Positions 48,897 through 56,876 of a stretch of 64,000 nt of DNA are shown piece after piece. Numbering within the stretch: position 1 is the first letter of the stretch; each line of letters begins with the position of its first letter. The position numbers were made by a program, and so were the translations under genes. The stretch comes from Streptomyces durmitorensis (GTDB taxonomy: Bacteria; Actinomycetota; Actinomycetes; Streptomycetales; Streptomycetaceae): contig NZ_CP097289.1 in the NCBI RefSeq assembly GCF_023498005.1, positions 9,114,001 through 9,178,000 of the forward strand. The letters are read 5' to 3'. The notes beneath the pieces were generated by a model, which was not told the DNA's origin, made no database searches, and saw nothing but the letters and a program-made list of their open reading frames with translations.

Positions 48897-50552
48897 ATGT
48901 CCGGACGAACGACTTCGGTGGGCGGGCGGGGGTGGACCCTGGCCGTGGTCTGTGTGGCCACGTTCATGCTGCTGCTCGATCTGACCGTGGTGAACGTGGC
49001 GCTGCCTGACATCAGGGACGCCTTCGACGCGAGCTTCACCTCGCTCCAGTGGGTGCTCGACGCGTACGCCCTCGGTCTCGCCGCCGTTCTGCTGACGGCC
49101 GGATCGCTGGCGGACCGCCTGGGGCGCAAGCGGGTCTTCAACATCGGCTTCGTCGTGTTCCTGGCGGCTTCTCTCGCCTGTGGCCTCGCGAACGACGCCG
49201 CTGTCCTGTCCGTGGCCCGGGGGGTTCAAGGGCTCGGGGGAGCGGTCCTGTTCGCCGTCGGGCCCGCGCTGATCGGGCAGGAGTACCAGGGCAAGGACCG
49301 GGGCAAGGCCTTTGGCGTCTTCGGTGGCGTGGTCGGCCTCTCCATCGCCTTCGGTCCGCTCATCGGGGGCGCGCTCACCGATGGGCTGAGCTGGCGCTGG
49401 ATCTTCCTGGTGAACGTTCCGGTCGGACTGCTCGCCATGGTCGTGAGTGCGCTGCGGATGCGTGAGTCCCGCGTGGAGTCGGCCCCCGCCGTGGACTGGT
49501 GGGGGTTGGTGCTCTTCACCGGCGCGCTGACTCTCCTCGTGCTCGCCCTGCTTCGGGGAGAGGCCGAGGGATGGGCCAGCGCGCCCATCGTCGGCATGTT
49601 CGCGGCGTCTGTGGTGCTCCTCGGCGCGTTCGGCGTCGTGGAGAGGCGTCGCGGCGAACAGGCCATGTTCCAGCTGTCGTTGTTCAGGAACAGGACGTTC
49701 AACGGGGTGTCGGTGGTCACGCTGCTGTGCGCCGCCGCGACGATGTCCGCGATCTTCCTCCTGGTGTCGTACGTGCAGAACGTCCTCGCGTACTCGCCGT
49801 GGGAGACCGGCCTGCGGTTCCTTCCGCTGACCGCGACGCTGTTCGTCGCGGCCGCGATCTCGGGATCGCTGACCACCCGGGTGCCGCAGCGCTTGCTGAT
49901 GGGAACCTCCCTCGCGCTCATCGCGATCGGGCTCTTCCTTGTCGCGCTCACCGGCCCGGACACCTCCTGGACCGCGCTGCTGCCGAGTATGTTCGGGATC
50001 GGCCTGGGCATGGGGCTGTTCAATCCGCCGCGCGCGTCCTTGTCCATCGCCGTCGTGGAACCGTCCAAGGCGGGCATGGCATCGGGGATCAACGAGACGT
50101 TCCAGCAGGTGGGCGTCGCCATCGGCATCGCGGGATTCGGCGTGGCCTTCCAGGGCAGGGTGAGTGACCTCTTCACGCAGTCCGCGGCGGGGCGGCAACT
50201 GGGCCCGGACGCGCACGAGTTCGGGGAGGCCGTGGCGGCGGGAGGCGGCGCGGAAGCAGTCGGCCGTGCGCCGTCGGCGCTGGCCCCCGCACTCGAAACG
50301 GCGGCCCGCACCGCGTTCGTGGACGGGCTGACCGACGTGATGTTCGTGTGTGCGGTCGTCGCCGCCGTCGGCGCGGTGATCGGATTCGGCTTCATTCGTA
50401 CGCGCGACCTGCACGAGAGCGCCCGGGGCGAGACCGTGGAGGTGGAGAGCCGGGCTGTGGTGAACGGCGTTGAAGCACAAGGGCTCTTGGAGGGCGAGAG
50501 TGCCGGAGTGCCGGCCGTGGCCCAGTCCGTACGAGCCGGGGGAGATGGGTAA
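48897..50552 (+). CDS. MFS multidrug exporter, DHA2 (14-helix) family
   Basis: A 551-residue exporter. Seen: FMLLLDLTVVNVALPDIRDAF (first helix, DHA2 hallmark), LTAGSLADRLGRKRVF in loop 2-3, and GPLIGGALTDGLSWRWIFLVNVP, the motif C region of antiporters. Fourteen helices fit the length. It exports drugs or metabolites in exchange for protons. It is followed by a strong terminator and then a MarR gene on the same strand, and lies 0.9 kb upstream of avrD, so it could export the cluster product. Confidence 0.9.
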   Translation: MSGRTTSVGGRGWTLAVVCVATFMLLLDLTVVNVALPDIRDAFDASFTSLQWVLDAYALGLAAVLLTAGSLADRLGRKRVFNIGFVVFLAASLACGLANDAAVLSVARGVQGLGGAVLFAVGPALIGQEYQGKDRGKAFGVFGGVVGLSIAFGPLIGGALTDGLSWRWIFLVNVPVGLLAMVVSALRMRESRVESAPAVDWWGLVLFTGALTLLVLALLRGEAEGWASAPIVGMFAASVVLLGAFGVVERRRGEQAMFQLSLFRNRTFNGVSVVTLLCAAATMSAIFLLVSYVQNVLAYSPWETGLRFLPLTATLFVAAAISGSLTTRVPQRLLMGTSLALIAIGLFLVALTGPDTSWTALLPSMFGIGLGMGLFNPPRASLSIAVVEPSKAGMASGINETFQQVGVAIGIAGFGVAFQGRVSDLFTQSAAGRQLGPDAHEFGEAVAAGGGAEAVGRAPSALAPALETAARTAFVDGLTDVMFVCAVVAAVGAVIGFGFIRTRDLHESARGETVEVESRAVVNGVEAQGLLEGESAGVPAVAQSVRAGGDG

Positions 50553-50599
50553 CCCGGTCGGAGACGGCCGGGCTACCCGCCCCGATCGGACGCGGCACC

Positions 50600-50634
50600 G
50601 CGGTGGCACCGGCCTTGGAGGCCGGTGCCACCGC
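50600..50634 (+). terminator. strong terminator after the MFS gene
   Basis: Two 16-bp arms (50600-50615 and 50619-50634) pair perfectly around a 3-nt loop; the left arm begins GCGGTGGC. A second hairpin with GGGGATG/CATCCCC arms lies at 50667-50700. Confidence 0.78.
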
Positions 50635-50760
50635 CAGTACCCTTGACGCCATCGACGATCGGCACAGGGGATGTTCGGCAGCACCGAGAACGGCATCCCC
50701 TGATCCGGTCGTGTCACCGAGATCTCAGCAGCACATCAGCAGTAAAGGGGAACGGCCCGG

Positions 50761-51246
50761 ATGACTGAGGCGACGCCCGCTCCGACGCAACCCGCCGCGC
50801 TCGACTTCCCCCTCGTCCGCAGGACCGGCTATCTGCTGAACAAGGCCGGATCGATCCTGATGGAGGACGCGGAACGGGCGCTCATGGCGCAGGGCATGCG
50901 CCTGCGCTATTTCTACGTCCTGGCCGCGCTGGAGAGCGATCTGAGCCTGTCTCAGCAGGATCTGAGCAGGCTCCTCCACCTCGACCCGACGACCATGGTG
51001 GCTCTGATCGACGAGATGGAGCGGGCCGGCCATGTGGAGCGGCGGCGCAACCCGTCGGACCGCAGGCGCTACATCCTGCGCCTCACCGATGGCGGCCGCG
51101 AGGCACTTGAGCGCGCCGGGCGCGCCGTCGACGCCGTGGAGCAGGACTTCCTGTCCGCAGTGCCCGCCGAGGACCGCGACCGGCTGCGGTCGCTGCTCGG
51201 CGATCTGCTCGCCGACCGCTGGCCGCGCGTGGTGGCCTGCGAGTGA
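50761..51246 (+). CDS. MarR-family transcriptional regulator
   Basis: A 161-residue winged-helix protein: LRYFYVLAALESD, SQQDLSRLLHLDPTTMVALIDEME as HTH, then RRRNPSDRRRYILRLTDGG as the wing. It lies between the MFS exporter and avrD on the same strand and could control either. The start follows AAAGGGGAA. Confidence 0.9.
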   Translation: MTEATPAPTQPAALDFPLVRRTGYLLNKAGSILMEDAERALMAQGMRLRYFYVLAALESDLSLSQQDLSRLLHLDPTTMVALIDEMERAGHVERRRNPSDRRRYILRLTDGGREALERAGRAVDAVEQDFLSAVPAEDRDRLRSLLGDLLADRWPRVVACE

Positions 51247-51354
51247 TGTCCGACCGGTTTCGGAATTGCTCCGGCCCAACTGGAGTTAAAGGATCCCTTT
51301 TTGAGGTTTCCTTTGGATGGATCTGTGCAGGCCGTCACAGAATGCCGTAAATAA

Positions 51355-51384
51355 TTGCTTTCCCCTTTGGCTGCTGGCTAGTCT
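51355..51384 (+). promoter_or_regulatory. candidate promoter of the avrD cluster
   Basis: TTGCTT (51355-51360) and TAGTCT (51379-51384) are spaced by 18 nt, 52 bp before avrD, in a 189-bp spacer that is clearly richer in A/T than the surroundings. A T-run follows the -10. Confidence 0.45.
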
Positions 51385-51435
51385 TTTTTCTGTCCGGGCC
51401 GCATGGTCCGCGACACGGGGGAAGGTAAACGGGGA

Positions 51436-52446
51436 ATGAGCAACAAGGAATTATTGTACGGATCTCTGGACAGCTGCCTCGGGCCTGGCAGCTCCCGCTT
51501 TTTCGGAAGCGGATACAAACGCGTCACCCAGAGCCTCAAGAACATCACCACCGACGGCTCCGCGGAGCCGGGCGGGTTCATCACCGCGCGCGGCACGCTC
51601 GCGTATCCGAGTGACTGGTCCCGCAAGACGGGCGCCGGCGAGCTGCGGCCGCACCTGAGCAGCATCGACGCACTGGTGCTCGCCGCGAACCTGGCGGAGA
51701 CGCACATCGGCCGGGCCTTCGGACTCGGCCCGGCCGAGCGGCGCAGGATCTGGCTGCGCCGTGCCGATGTACGGGCCGGCAGCACGCCTCACGAAGACCT
51801 CGCGGACTTTCCTGTCGAGGGCAGGCTGGTCGCAGTCGACGGTCCGACCGGGGAACGCGGTCTGCTGGCCAGTACGTTCGACTGCCGGGTCGGGCGCCTG
51901 AAAGTGCGCTGCACGCTGGTGCACGAGCAGGTCGGCGGGGCGGGGTCACCGGCCACGTACGCCGACGAGACGCAGGCACTGGGGCCGGCGCGAGCCCGTC
52001 ACTACGGCGTGGGCTACAAACAGCGCGAACAGCACGCCGAGCAGGTCCGCGTCGACCTCGACCGGCAGGAGATCCGGGGACTCCAGCGTGTGGTCGCCAC
52101 GGACGAGGACGCGCTCACCTGCGGAGCGGAAGCGGCCTACGGTCCTTCGGTCTCCCTGGTCGACGCGCTGGTGGGCGTGGCCCAGTTGGCCCAGATCCTG
52201 CTCTATGCACAGGACGGGCTCTCCCGAGGCAGCAGCGACACGCTCTGGATGAGGCGCTTCGTCATCAGTGCGGGCACTCCGGTGCGACCGCTGGGGCACA
52301 GCTTCACCCCGACCGTGCGGACCGAGAGCTCCCGGCTCCTGTCCATGGGCGACGCCCGCTGGCGCACCGCGGAACTCGCGGTCGACGATTTCGCGGGAAT
52401 CGACGGCCGTTGCTGGCTGGCGCACCGCCTGCCCGCCGCCGCATAA
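51436..52446 (+). CDS. avrD: AvrD-family protein (syringolide synthase homologue)
   Basis: A 336-residue protein. The N-terminal LLYGSLDSCLGPGSSRFFGS with following GYKR is the signature I know from AvrD. Two halves resemble each other: LGP..RFFGSGYK (15-28) and LGPARARHYGVGYK (182-195); LSSIDALVLAANLAE and later RIWLRR against VSLVDALVGVAQLAQ and later LWMRRF. Known: in Pseudomonas syringae AvrD directs synthesis of syringolides from a beta-ketoacyl chain and D-xylulose. The four genes from here to 54767 read in one direction. The product here is unknown. Confidence 0.8.
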   Translation: MSNKELLYGSLDSCLGPGSSRFFGSGYKRVTQSLKNITTDGSAEPGGFITARGTLAYPSDWSRKTGAGELRPHLSSIDALVLAANLAETHIGRAFGLGPAERRRIWLRRADVRAGSTPHEDLADFPVEGRLVAVDGPTGERGLLASTFDCRVGRLKVRCTLVHEQVGGAGSPATYADETQALGPARARHYGVGYKQREQHAEQVRVDLDRQEIRGLQRVVATDEDALTCGAEAAYGPSVSLVDALVGVAQLAQILLYAQDGLSRGSSDTLWMRRFVISAGTPVRPLGHSFTPTVRTESSRLLSMGDARWRTAELAVDDFAGIDGRCWLAHRLPAAA

Positions 52447-52566
52447 CCGCACGGCCGACTTCGCCACCGGTGCACACCTATTCCATCGTTGCGGAATTCA
52501 ATTCGCGCCGGTGTTGCACGTGAGGAACACAGTTACGCCTAAGCAACACAACGGGGGAAACAGATC

Positions 52567-53157
52567 ATGCACTTTACGCCCACGTTCCGATTAGGAGACG
52601 TGCTCGTCGTGCTCGAAGGACCGGCCCGCGTGCTCTGGGACGAGCCCGCTCCCGGTCCGGGAGCGCGACACTGGACACCGACGGGACTGTGGCCGGACGC
52701 GGCACAGCGTGCCGAGGTGCGCGAGCACCTGGACGGCGAACGGCCGCTGCTCGTCCTGCTCGACGAGGCCCGCGCCCGCGTCCCCATGCTGCGCGAGGAG
52801 TGGCGGGCCGCGCCCTGCCGGCTGCCGAGCGTCCAGGTGGGCGCCGACTCCGGCGACCTCGCGGACGGCGAGGTCATCGACGTCCGGCTGCCGTTCCTCG
52901 ACTGGCTGCCCGAGGCACACAGGCAGCGCGCCCTGCGCTTCCTCGCGGAGAGCGACGCGGCACTCTCCCGTACGCCGATGGCGTTCCTGCCGCCGCTGAT
53001 GGCCGAGGAACGGCGCGACGGAGTGCCGCCGAGCCCGCGCTTCGCCCGGCGGCTGCTGCCGAACGCCCTGACGGCGGACCGCCTCGCGGCAGCCGTCGAC
53101 CATCTGTTCGCCGATGCGTCGCACTGCTGCGCGGCGGCGACCGGCTCGGCGAGGTGA
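52567..53157 (+). CDS. hypothetical protein of the avrD cluster
   Basis: A 196-residue protein I do not recognise. It is soluble; the first 60 residues are strand-rich (FRLGDVLVVLEGPARVLW), the rest helical with a Pro-rich stretch (TPMAFLPPLM) and a CC pair near the end. The start follows GGGGGAAAC. It lies 120 bp after avrD and 4 bp before the SDR gene, so it is likely part of the same unit. Its role in the pathway is unknown. Confidence 0.7.
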   Translation: MHFTPTFRLGDVLVVLEGPARVLWDEPAPGPGARHWTPTGLWPDAAQRAEVREHLDGERPLLVLLDEARARVPMLREEWRAAPCRLPSVQVGADSGDLADGEVIDVRLPFLDWLPEAHRQRALRFLAESDAALSRTPMAFLPPLMAEERRDGVPPSPRFARRLLPNALTADRLAAAVDHLFADASHCCAAATGSAR

Positions 53158-53161
53158 CCCG

Positions 53162-53923
53162 ATGAACCAGGAAGCGCACACCGACGCCGCGGGCGGATAC
53201 GGCCCCGAGGAGTCACTGATGGGACGTTCGGTCATGGTCACCGGCGGCAACCGAGGCATCGGGCTCGCCGTGGCAACCGCCCTGGCTGCCGACGGCGATC
53301 AAGTCGCCGTCACCCACCGGGACGCGCCGCCGCCCGACGGACTGCTCGGCGTCCGCGCCGAGATGACGGACAGTCAGAGCATCGACGCCGCCTTCGAGAA
53401 GGCGGAGGCCGCACACGGGCCGGTCGAAGTGCTCGTCGTCAACGCGGGCATCACGCGGGACACGCTGTTCCTGCGCATGGACGAGCGGGACTTCACGGAC
53501 GTCGTCGACGTCAACCTGCACGGCGCCTTCCGCACAATGCGCCGCGCCGTGCGGGGGATGGTGCGGGCGCGCTGGGGACGGATCGTACTGATCTCCTCCA
53601 TGACCTACGCGTACGGAGCGCCGGGACAGGTCAACTACGGCGCCGCGAAGGCCGGAATGCTCGGCATGGCCCGCTCCCTCGCCTGGGAGCTCGGGCCCAG
53701 GAACATCACGGTCAACATCGTCGCACCAGGCCTGATCGACACGGACATGAGCCGCGGGATCACCGATCGCCGACGCGAACATCTGCTGGCCATCACCCCG
53801 CTCGGCCGCGCCGGAGAAGTCGCCGACGTCGCCGCCGCCGTGCGCTTCCTGGCCGGCGATTCGGGTCGCTTCATCACCGGGGCGGTCCTGCCGGTCAGCG
53901 GAGGTCTGGGCCTCGGTGGCTGA
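53162..53923 (+). CDS. 3-ketoacyl-ACP reductase-like SDR
   Basis: A 253-residue short-chain dehydrogenase from the ATG at 53162. Seen: VMVTGGNRGIGLAVATAL (about 22) for NADP(H), NAGI (about 97), catalytic Ser in LISSMTYAYG, and YGAAK with Tyr and Lys 13 and 17 residues on. ITVNIVAPGLIDTDM is typical of FabG. In this locus it probably reduces a beta-keto or butenolide carbonyl rather than serving in fatty acid synthesis; this is inference from its neighbours. Confidence 0.9.
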   Translation: MNQEAHTDAAGGYGPEESLMGRSVMVTGGNRGIGLAVATALAADGDQVAVTHRDAPPPDGLLGVRAEMTDSQSIDAAFEKAEAAHGPVEVLVVNAGITRDTLFLRMDERDFTDVVDVNLHGAFRTMRRAVRGMVRARWGRIVLISSMTYAYGAPGQVNYGAAKAGMLGMARSLAWELGPRNITVNIVAPGLIDTDMSRGITDRRREHLLAITPLGRAGEVADVAAAVRFLAGDSGRFITGAVLPVSGGLGLGG

Positions 53924-53981
53924 CCACATCACCTCACACCCGGCTTCGGCCGGGCCACCGACAACGGGAAGAGAGCACCTC

Positions 53982-54767
53982 ATGGGGGACACAAGCACCC
54001 CGCAGCGCGGTCTGCACCTGGCGATCTCCGGAACGTACTCCAGCGGAAAGAGCACCACGACCGAGACGCTGTCGATGGCGACGGGCATCCCCCGTACGCA
54101 CGCGATGACGTCCCGGGAGATCCTCCTGGACCTCGTGCCGGGCAAACAGGTCCAGGAACTCAGCGCGATGGAACTGACGATGCTCGGGCTGCGCCGACTC
54201 GAGGAGCGGATCCACCACGAGGCGGGCCAGGGGCCGTTCATCTCGGACGGCTCCGTGATCCACGAATGGATCTACGGCGAGGCACGCATGCGGGTCGGTA
54301 TCAACCCCGGAGCGAACCTGCTCCTGCGAACGGTGAAGAACATCGCCGGGCTGCCGGTGAAGCGGTTCTACCGCCAGTACATGGACGCCTACGGCGCGGT
54401 CGCCAAGGCCCGTGCCAAGCGGATCTACGACGCCTATGTGCATCTGCCGGTGGAGTTCGAGATGAAGGCCGACGGCCATCGGCCGGTTTCCGAGCCGTTC
54501 CGGAAGATGTCCGACGATCTGCTGATCGAGACTCTGGAGGAGCTGGAGATCCCCTACCACGTGGTGGGCGGCACCGTCCGTGAACGCGTGGAGCGGATCG
54601 TCGAGATCTTCGACCTGCCCCTGGTGATGCCGCTCGACGAGGCGATCGAAAGGGCAGGTGCGAAGGTGAGCCGGGCCACCGAGATCCTGGAGAAGGACGC
54701 CCGCTTCCACGAGGCCCAGCGGACCAAGTCCTTGCGGCGGCGCGTCTCGTACGCGGTGCGTTTCTGA
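53982..54767 (+). CDS. P-loop (AAA_28-like) nucleotide-binding protein
   Basis: A 261-residue protein from the ATG at 53982, behind GGGAAGAGAG; a GTG at 53916 that overlaps the SDR stop is the alternative. The P-loop is GTYSSGKST (17-25). The next block RTHAMTSREILLDL and the later FISDGSVIHEWIYGE are the substrate-side motifs of small-molecule kinases of the NadR type. It may phosphorylate a sugar or pathway intermediate. It ends 27 bp before a convergent marR. Confidence 0.75.
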   Translation: MGDTSTPQRGLHLAISGTYSSGKSTTTETLSMATGIPRTHAMTSREILLDLVPGKQVQELSAMELTMLGLRRLEERIHHEAGQGPFISDGSVIHEWIYGEARMRVGINPGANLLLRTVKNIAGLPVKRFYRQYMDAYGAVAKARAKRIYDAYVHLPVEFEMKADGHRPVSEPFRKMSDDLLIETLEELEIPYHVVGGTVRERVERIVEIFDLPLVMPLDEAIERAGAKVSRATEILEKDARFHEAQRTKSLRRRVSYAVRF

Positions 54768-54794
54768 GAGAACGGGGTCTGGGCGCACGGAGGT

Positions 54795-55292
54795 TCAGGC
54801 TGCCGGGGCGAAGCCGGGTCTGCTCTCCTCGTCGGCGTCCGCGGCGAGTTGGGCGTGGAGTCCCGCGAGGCCCTTGGCCAGCGCGCGCCGCTCGGCCTGG
54901 GGCAGGGCGCTGATGGCGTGGTGCAGCGTGTTCTCGCGCTGCTCGCGGATGCGCAGCAGGTGGTTCTGCCCCTCGGCGGTCAGCCGCAGAGTGACCTCCC
55001 GTCCGCTTCCGGGGCAGGGCAGCCGCTCCAGGAAGCCGATGGCCTGCAGGCGGTCGCACATGCGGGTGACGGAGGGAGGGGCGGTGGCGAGCCGCTTGCA
55101 CAGGGTCCGCATCCGTATCCCCTCGGCGCGGTCGACGACGTACATCAGGCGTAGTTGCGAGGTGGAGGCGGGAGCGATGGTGGCCGACCCTCTGGCGTGT
55201 TCCCACATCACGTCCAGCAGCTCGACTATGCCGCTCGCGGACCGAGTGGCCGCGTGGGAGAAGGTGTGCGAGGTGGACTCTGGTACTGGCAT
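54795..55292 (-). CDS. MarR-family transcriptional regulator
   Basis: A 165-residue winged-helix protein: STSQLRLMYVVDRAEGIRM, CKRLATAPPSVTRMCDRLQAIGF as HTH, and a short wing (GREVTLRLTAEGQ). It lies downstream of the STAS gene in the same direction, separated by a strong hairpin, and converges on the avrD cluster. It might be an output regulator for either system; no evidence decides. Confidence 0.87.
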   Translation of the reverse strand: MPVPESTSHTFSHAATRSASGIVELLDVMWEHARGSATIAPASTSQLRLMYVVDRAEGIRMRTLCKRLATAPPSVTRMCDRLQAIGFLERLPCPGSGREVTLRLTAEGQNHLLRIREQRENTLHHAISALPQAERRALAKGLAGLHAQLAADADEESRPGFAPAA

Positions 55293-55313
55293 GTGCGCCC
55301 CGTCAGTGTGTGG

Positions 55314-55345
55314 CTCGGCTCCCCGCGCGGAGGCGGGGAGCCGAG
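55314..55345 (-). terminator. terminator after the STAS gene, 13-bp stem
   Basis: CTCGGCTCCCCGC (55314-55326) and GCGGGGAGCCGAG (55333-55345) pair perfectly with a 6-nt loop, 5 bp past the STAS stop. It also sits immediately upstream of marR. Confidence 0.75.
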
Positions 55346-55350
55346 TGGCG

Positions 55351-55785
55351 TCAGGTGGTGCGGTGCGGCCCGGTGGGGCGGGCCGATGTCGCTTCCCCGC
55401 TTGTCATCGGGGGTTCTGCCGTGCTGCCGAGGGGGGAGTTCACGTCGCCCGGAAGGGGCGCCGTGAGGTGATCCAGGGTACCGGTGAGGGTCAGGAGCCG
55501 ATCGAGCTTCGCGGTGCGGTCGTCCAGATGGAGCCGGACGCCGGCCGCGCCGGTCCTGCGACGGATCATCAGCAGGATCGAGAGCCCCATCGAGTCGACG
55601 ACGTCGAGCCCCGAGCAGTGCAGGTGCAGGTCGTCCAGGCGCGGGTGCTCGGCGAGTTTGCCGGTGACGGCGTGCAGGAGATGGTCCGCGTTGTCGTGGT
55701 CGAGATCGCCGTGGAGCTCTATACGGACGGTGTCCTCGGTGTCGACCGTGGTCAGGCGCAAGGGCGTGGGCGGCGTCGTGGTCAT
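55351..55785 (-). CDS. STAS-domain anti-sigma-factor antagonist
   Basis: A 144-residue protein with an STAS domain (about 10-110). Strand 1 is VRIELHGDLD; the regulatory loop GLDVVDSMGLSILL holds Ser65, the site that a cognate kinase would phosphorylate. The C-terminal 35 residues are disordered. Known: dephosphorylated STAS proteins release sigma factors from anti-sigma kinases. No kinase gene is in the window. The stop codon is followed by a terminator; the start overlaps the B12 protein gene by ATGA. Confidence 0.9.
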   Translation of the reverse strand: MTTTPPTPLRLTTVDTEDTVRIELHGDLDHDNADHLLHAVTGKLAEHPRLDDLHLHCSGLDVVDSMGLSILLMIRRRTGAAGVRLHLDDRTAKLDRLLTLTGTLDHLTAPLPGDVNSPLGSTAEPPMTSGEATSARPTGPHRTT

Positions 55786-56876
55786 GCGGGCTTTCCTGCG
55801 GTGGCGCGGGGGTGGGGGGTGAGCGCGGCGATGCCGCTTTCGAGGGTCCGGGCGGCTCTGGGGAAGTCCTTGAGCTCGTGGGCCAGGATGTCCAGGGCCG
55901 GTGGCAGGCTGTGCGCCGGCACACCGCGCGCGGTGAGGATCCCCGCGGTCCAGGAGATGAACCAGGTGAAGAGGTCCTCGTCGCCCAGGTAGAGGGCGGT
56001 GGCAAGGAACTCCACGATGTGCGCGAGGTCTTCCGCGGTGTGTTCACGCTGCGAGTCGCTGTACGCGCGCATGGCGGGGAACGCCTCCTCGAGCGCCGTG
56101 AAGACGGTGCGCACGAGGGAGGTCCTGCTGCGGCAGACCATGGTGTATTCCTGGTCGTCCAGATGCGGCAGGTCGTCGATGGGCTGGTGGCCGGGGTGCG
56201 GGCGCCGCAGCGGCGCCCGGGCGAGGCGGTCGGCGGCGGCGCGGGCGTCGGGAGCCCAGGCGTCGGCGCCCAGCAGGCGGGCGTACTTGCCGTCGGGCCC
56301 GAACGCGGCTCCACCGGCCAGTACGGGTACGCCGATCGCCTGGCAGGCGGTGATCGCGGCGTGCGCGGTGGGCAGCCGGGCCGCGATCGAGCTGGAGAGC
56401 GCGACCACGTCGGTGTCGGTGCGGTGCAGGTGGGCGATGAGGTGCGGGGCGGGGACCTGTGCGCCGAGGTAGTCGACGTGCCAGCCGCGCAGCTTCAGTA
56501 CCTCGGCCAGCAGACGCGCGGGCAGCGCATGCCACTCCCCGTCCACACAGGCCACCGTGATCCTGCCCCGGTAGGGGGCCGTGCGCGCGGCCGGGTGCAC
56601 GGAGAGCGCGGCCACGGCCCGCTCGCTGATGGCTGTCGCGGCGTGCTCCTGGGCCACGGTGAGGCGGTTGGCGGCCCACTCCTCACCGACCTTGCCCTGG
56701 ACCGAGGCGATCACGTCGAGGAGCACGCTCTCCGGTGCGACGCCGTCGTCCAGAGCGTGCAGCACCACATCGGTGGCCGTGTATTCATCGGCCGCCGCGA
56801 CGGCTGCCCACAGCTCACCGGCCGCTTGCTGGACTGCTTCACCGGCGGGCGGCCGGTGTGGAGTACGCGTCGTCAT
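55782..56876 (-). CDS. B12-binding photoreceptor-like protein without DNA-binding domain
   Basis: A 364-residue protein from the ATG at 56876. Residues 12-90 form the four-helix cap of B12 proteins and contain Trp67, Glu77 and His78 in the spacing Wx9EH, the hallmark of CarH-type adenosylcobalamin photoreceptors. The Rossmann B12 domain (about 105-222) has GEWH with Glu114 and His116 as probable axial ligand, VDYLGAQVP and LSSSIAA. Residues 240-350 are a helical domain I do not recognise. There is no MerR-type HTH. It overlaps the phosphatase and STAS genes by 4 bp each. Confidence 0.8.
   Translation of the reverse strand: MTTRTPHRPPAGEAVQQAAGELWAAVAAADEYTATDVVLHALDDGVAPESVLLDVIASVQGKVGEEWAANRLTVAQEHAATAISERAVAALSVHPAARTAPYRGRITVACVDGEWHALPARLLAEVLKLRGWHVDYLGAQVPAPHLIAHLHRTDTDVVALSSSIAARLPTAHAAITACQAIGVPVLAGGAAFGPDGKYARLLGADAWAPDARAAADRLARAPLRRPHPGHQPIDDLPHLDDQEYTMVCRSRTSLVRTVFTALEEAFPAMRAYSDSQREHTAEDLAHIVEFLATALYLGDEDLFTWFISWTAGILTARGVPAHSLPPALDILAHELKDFPRAARTLESGIAALTPHPRATAGKPA

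Noticed and set aside
53162..53923. Housekeeping fatty-acid fabG
   Set aside because: No other fatty-acid synthase genes are adjacent, and its neighbours are avrD and a kinase-like gene, so a pathway-specific reductase fits better.
55782..56876. Methyltransferase corrinoid protein (MetH/MtaC type)
   Set aside because: The DxHxxG motif is replaced by GEWHALP, the cap carries Wx9EH, and no methyltransferase gene is adjacent.
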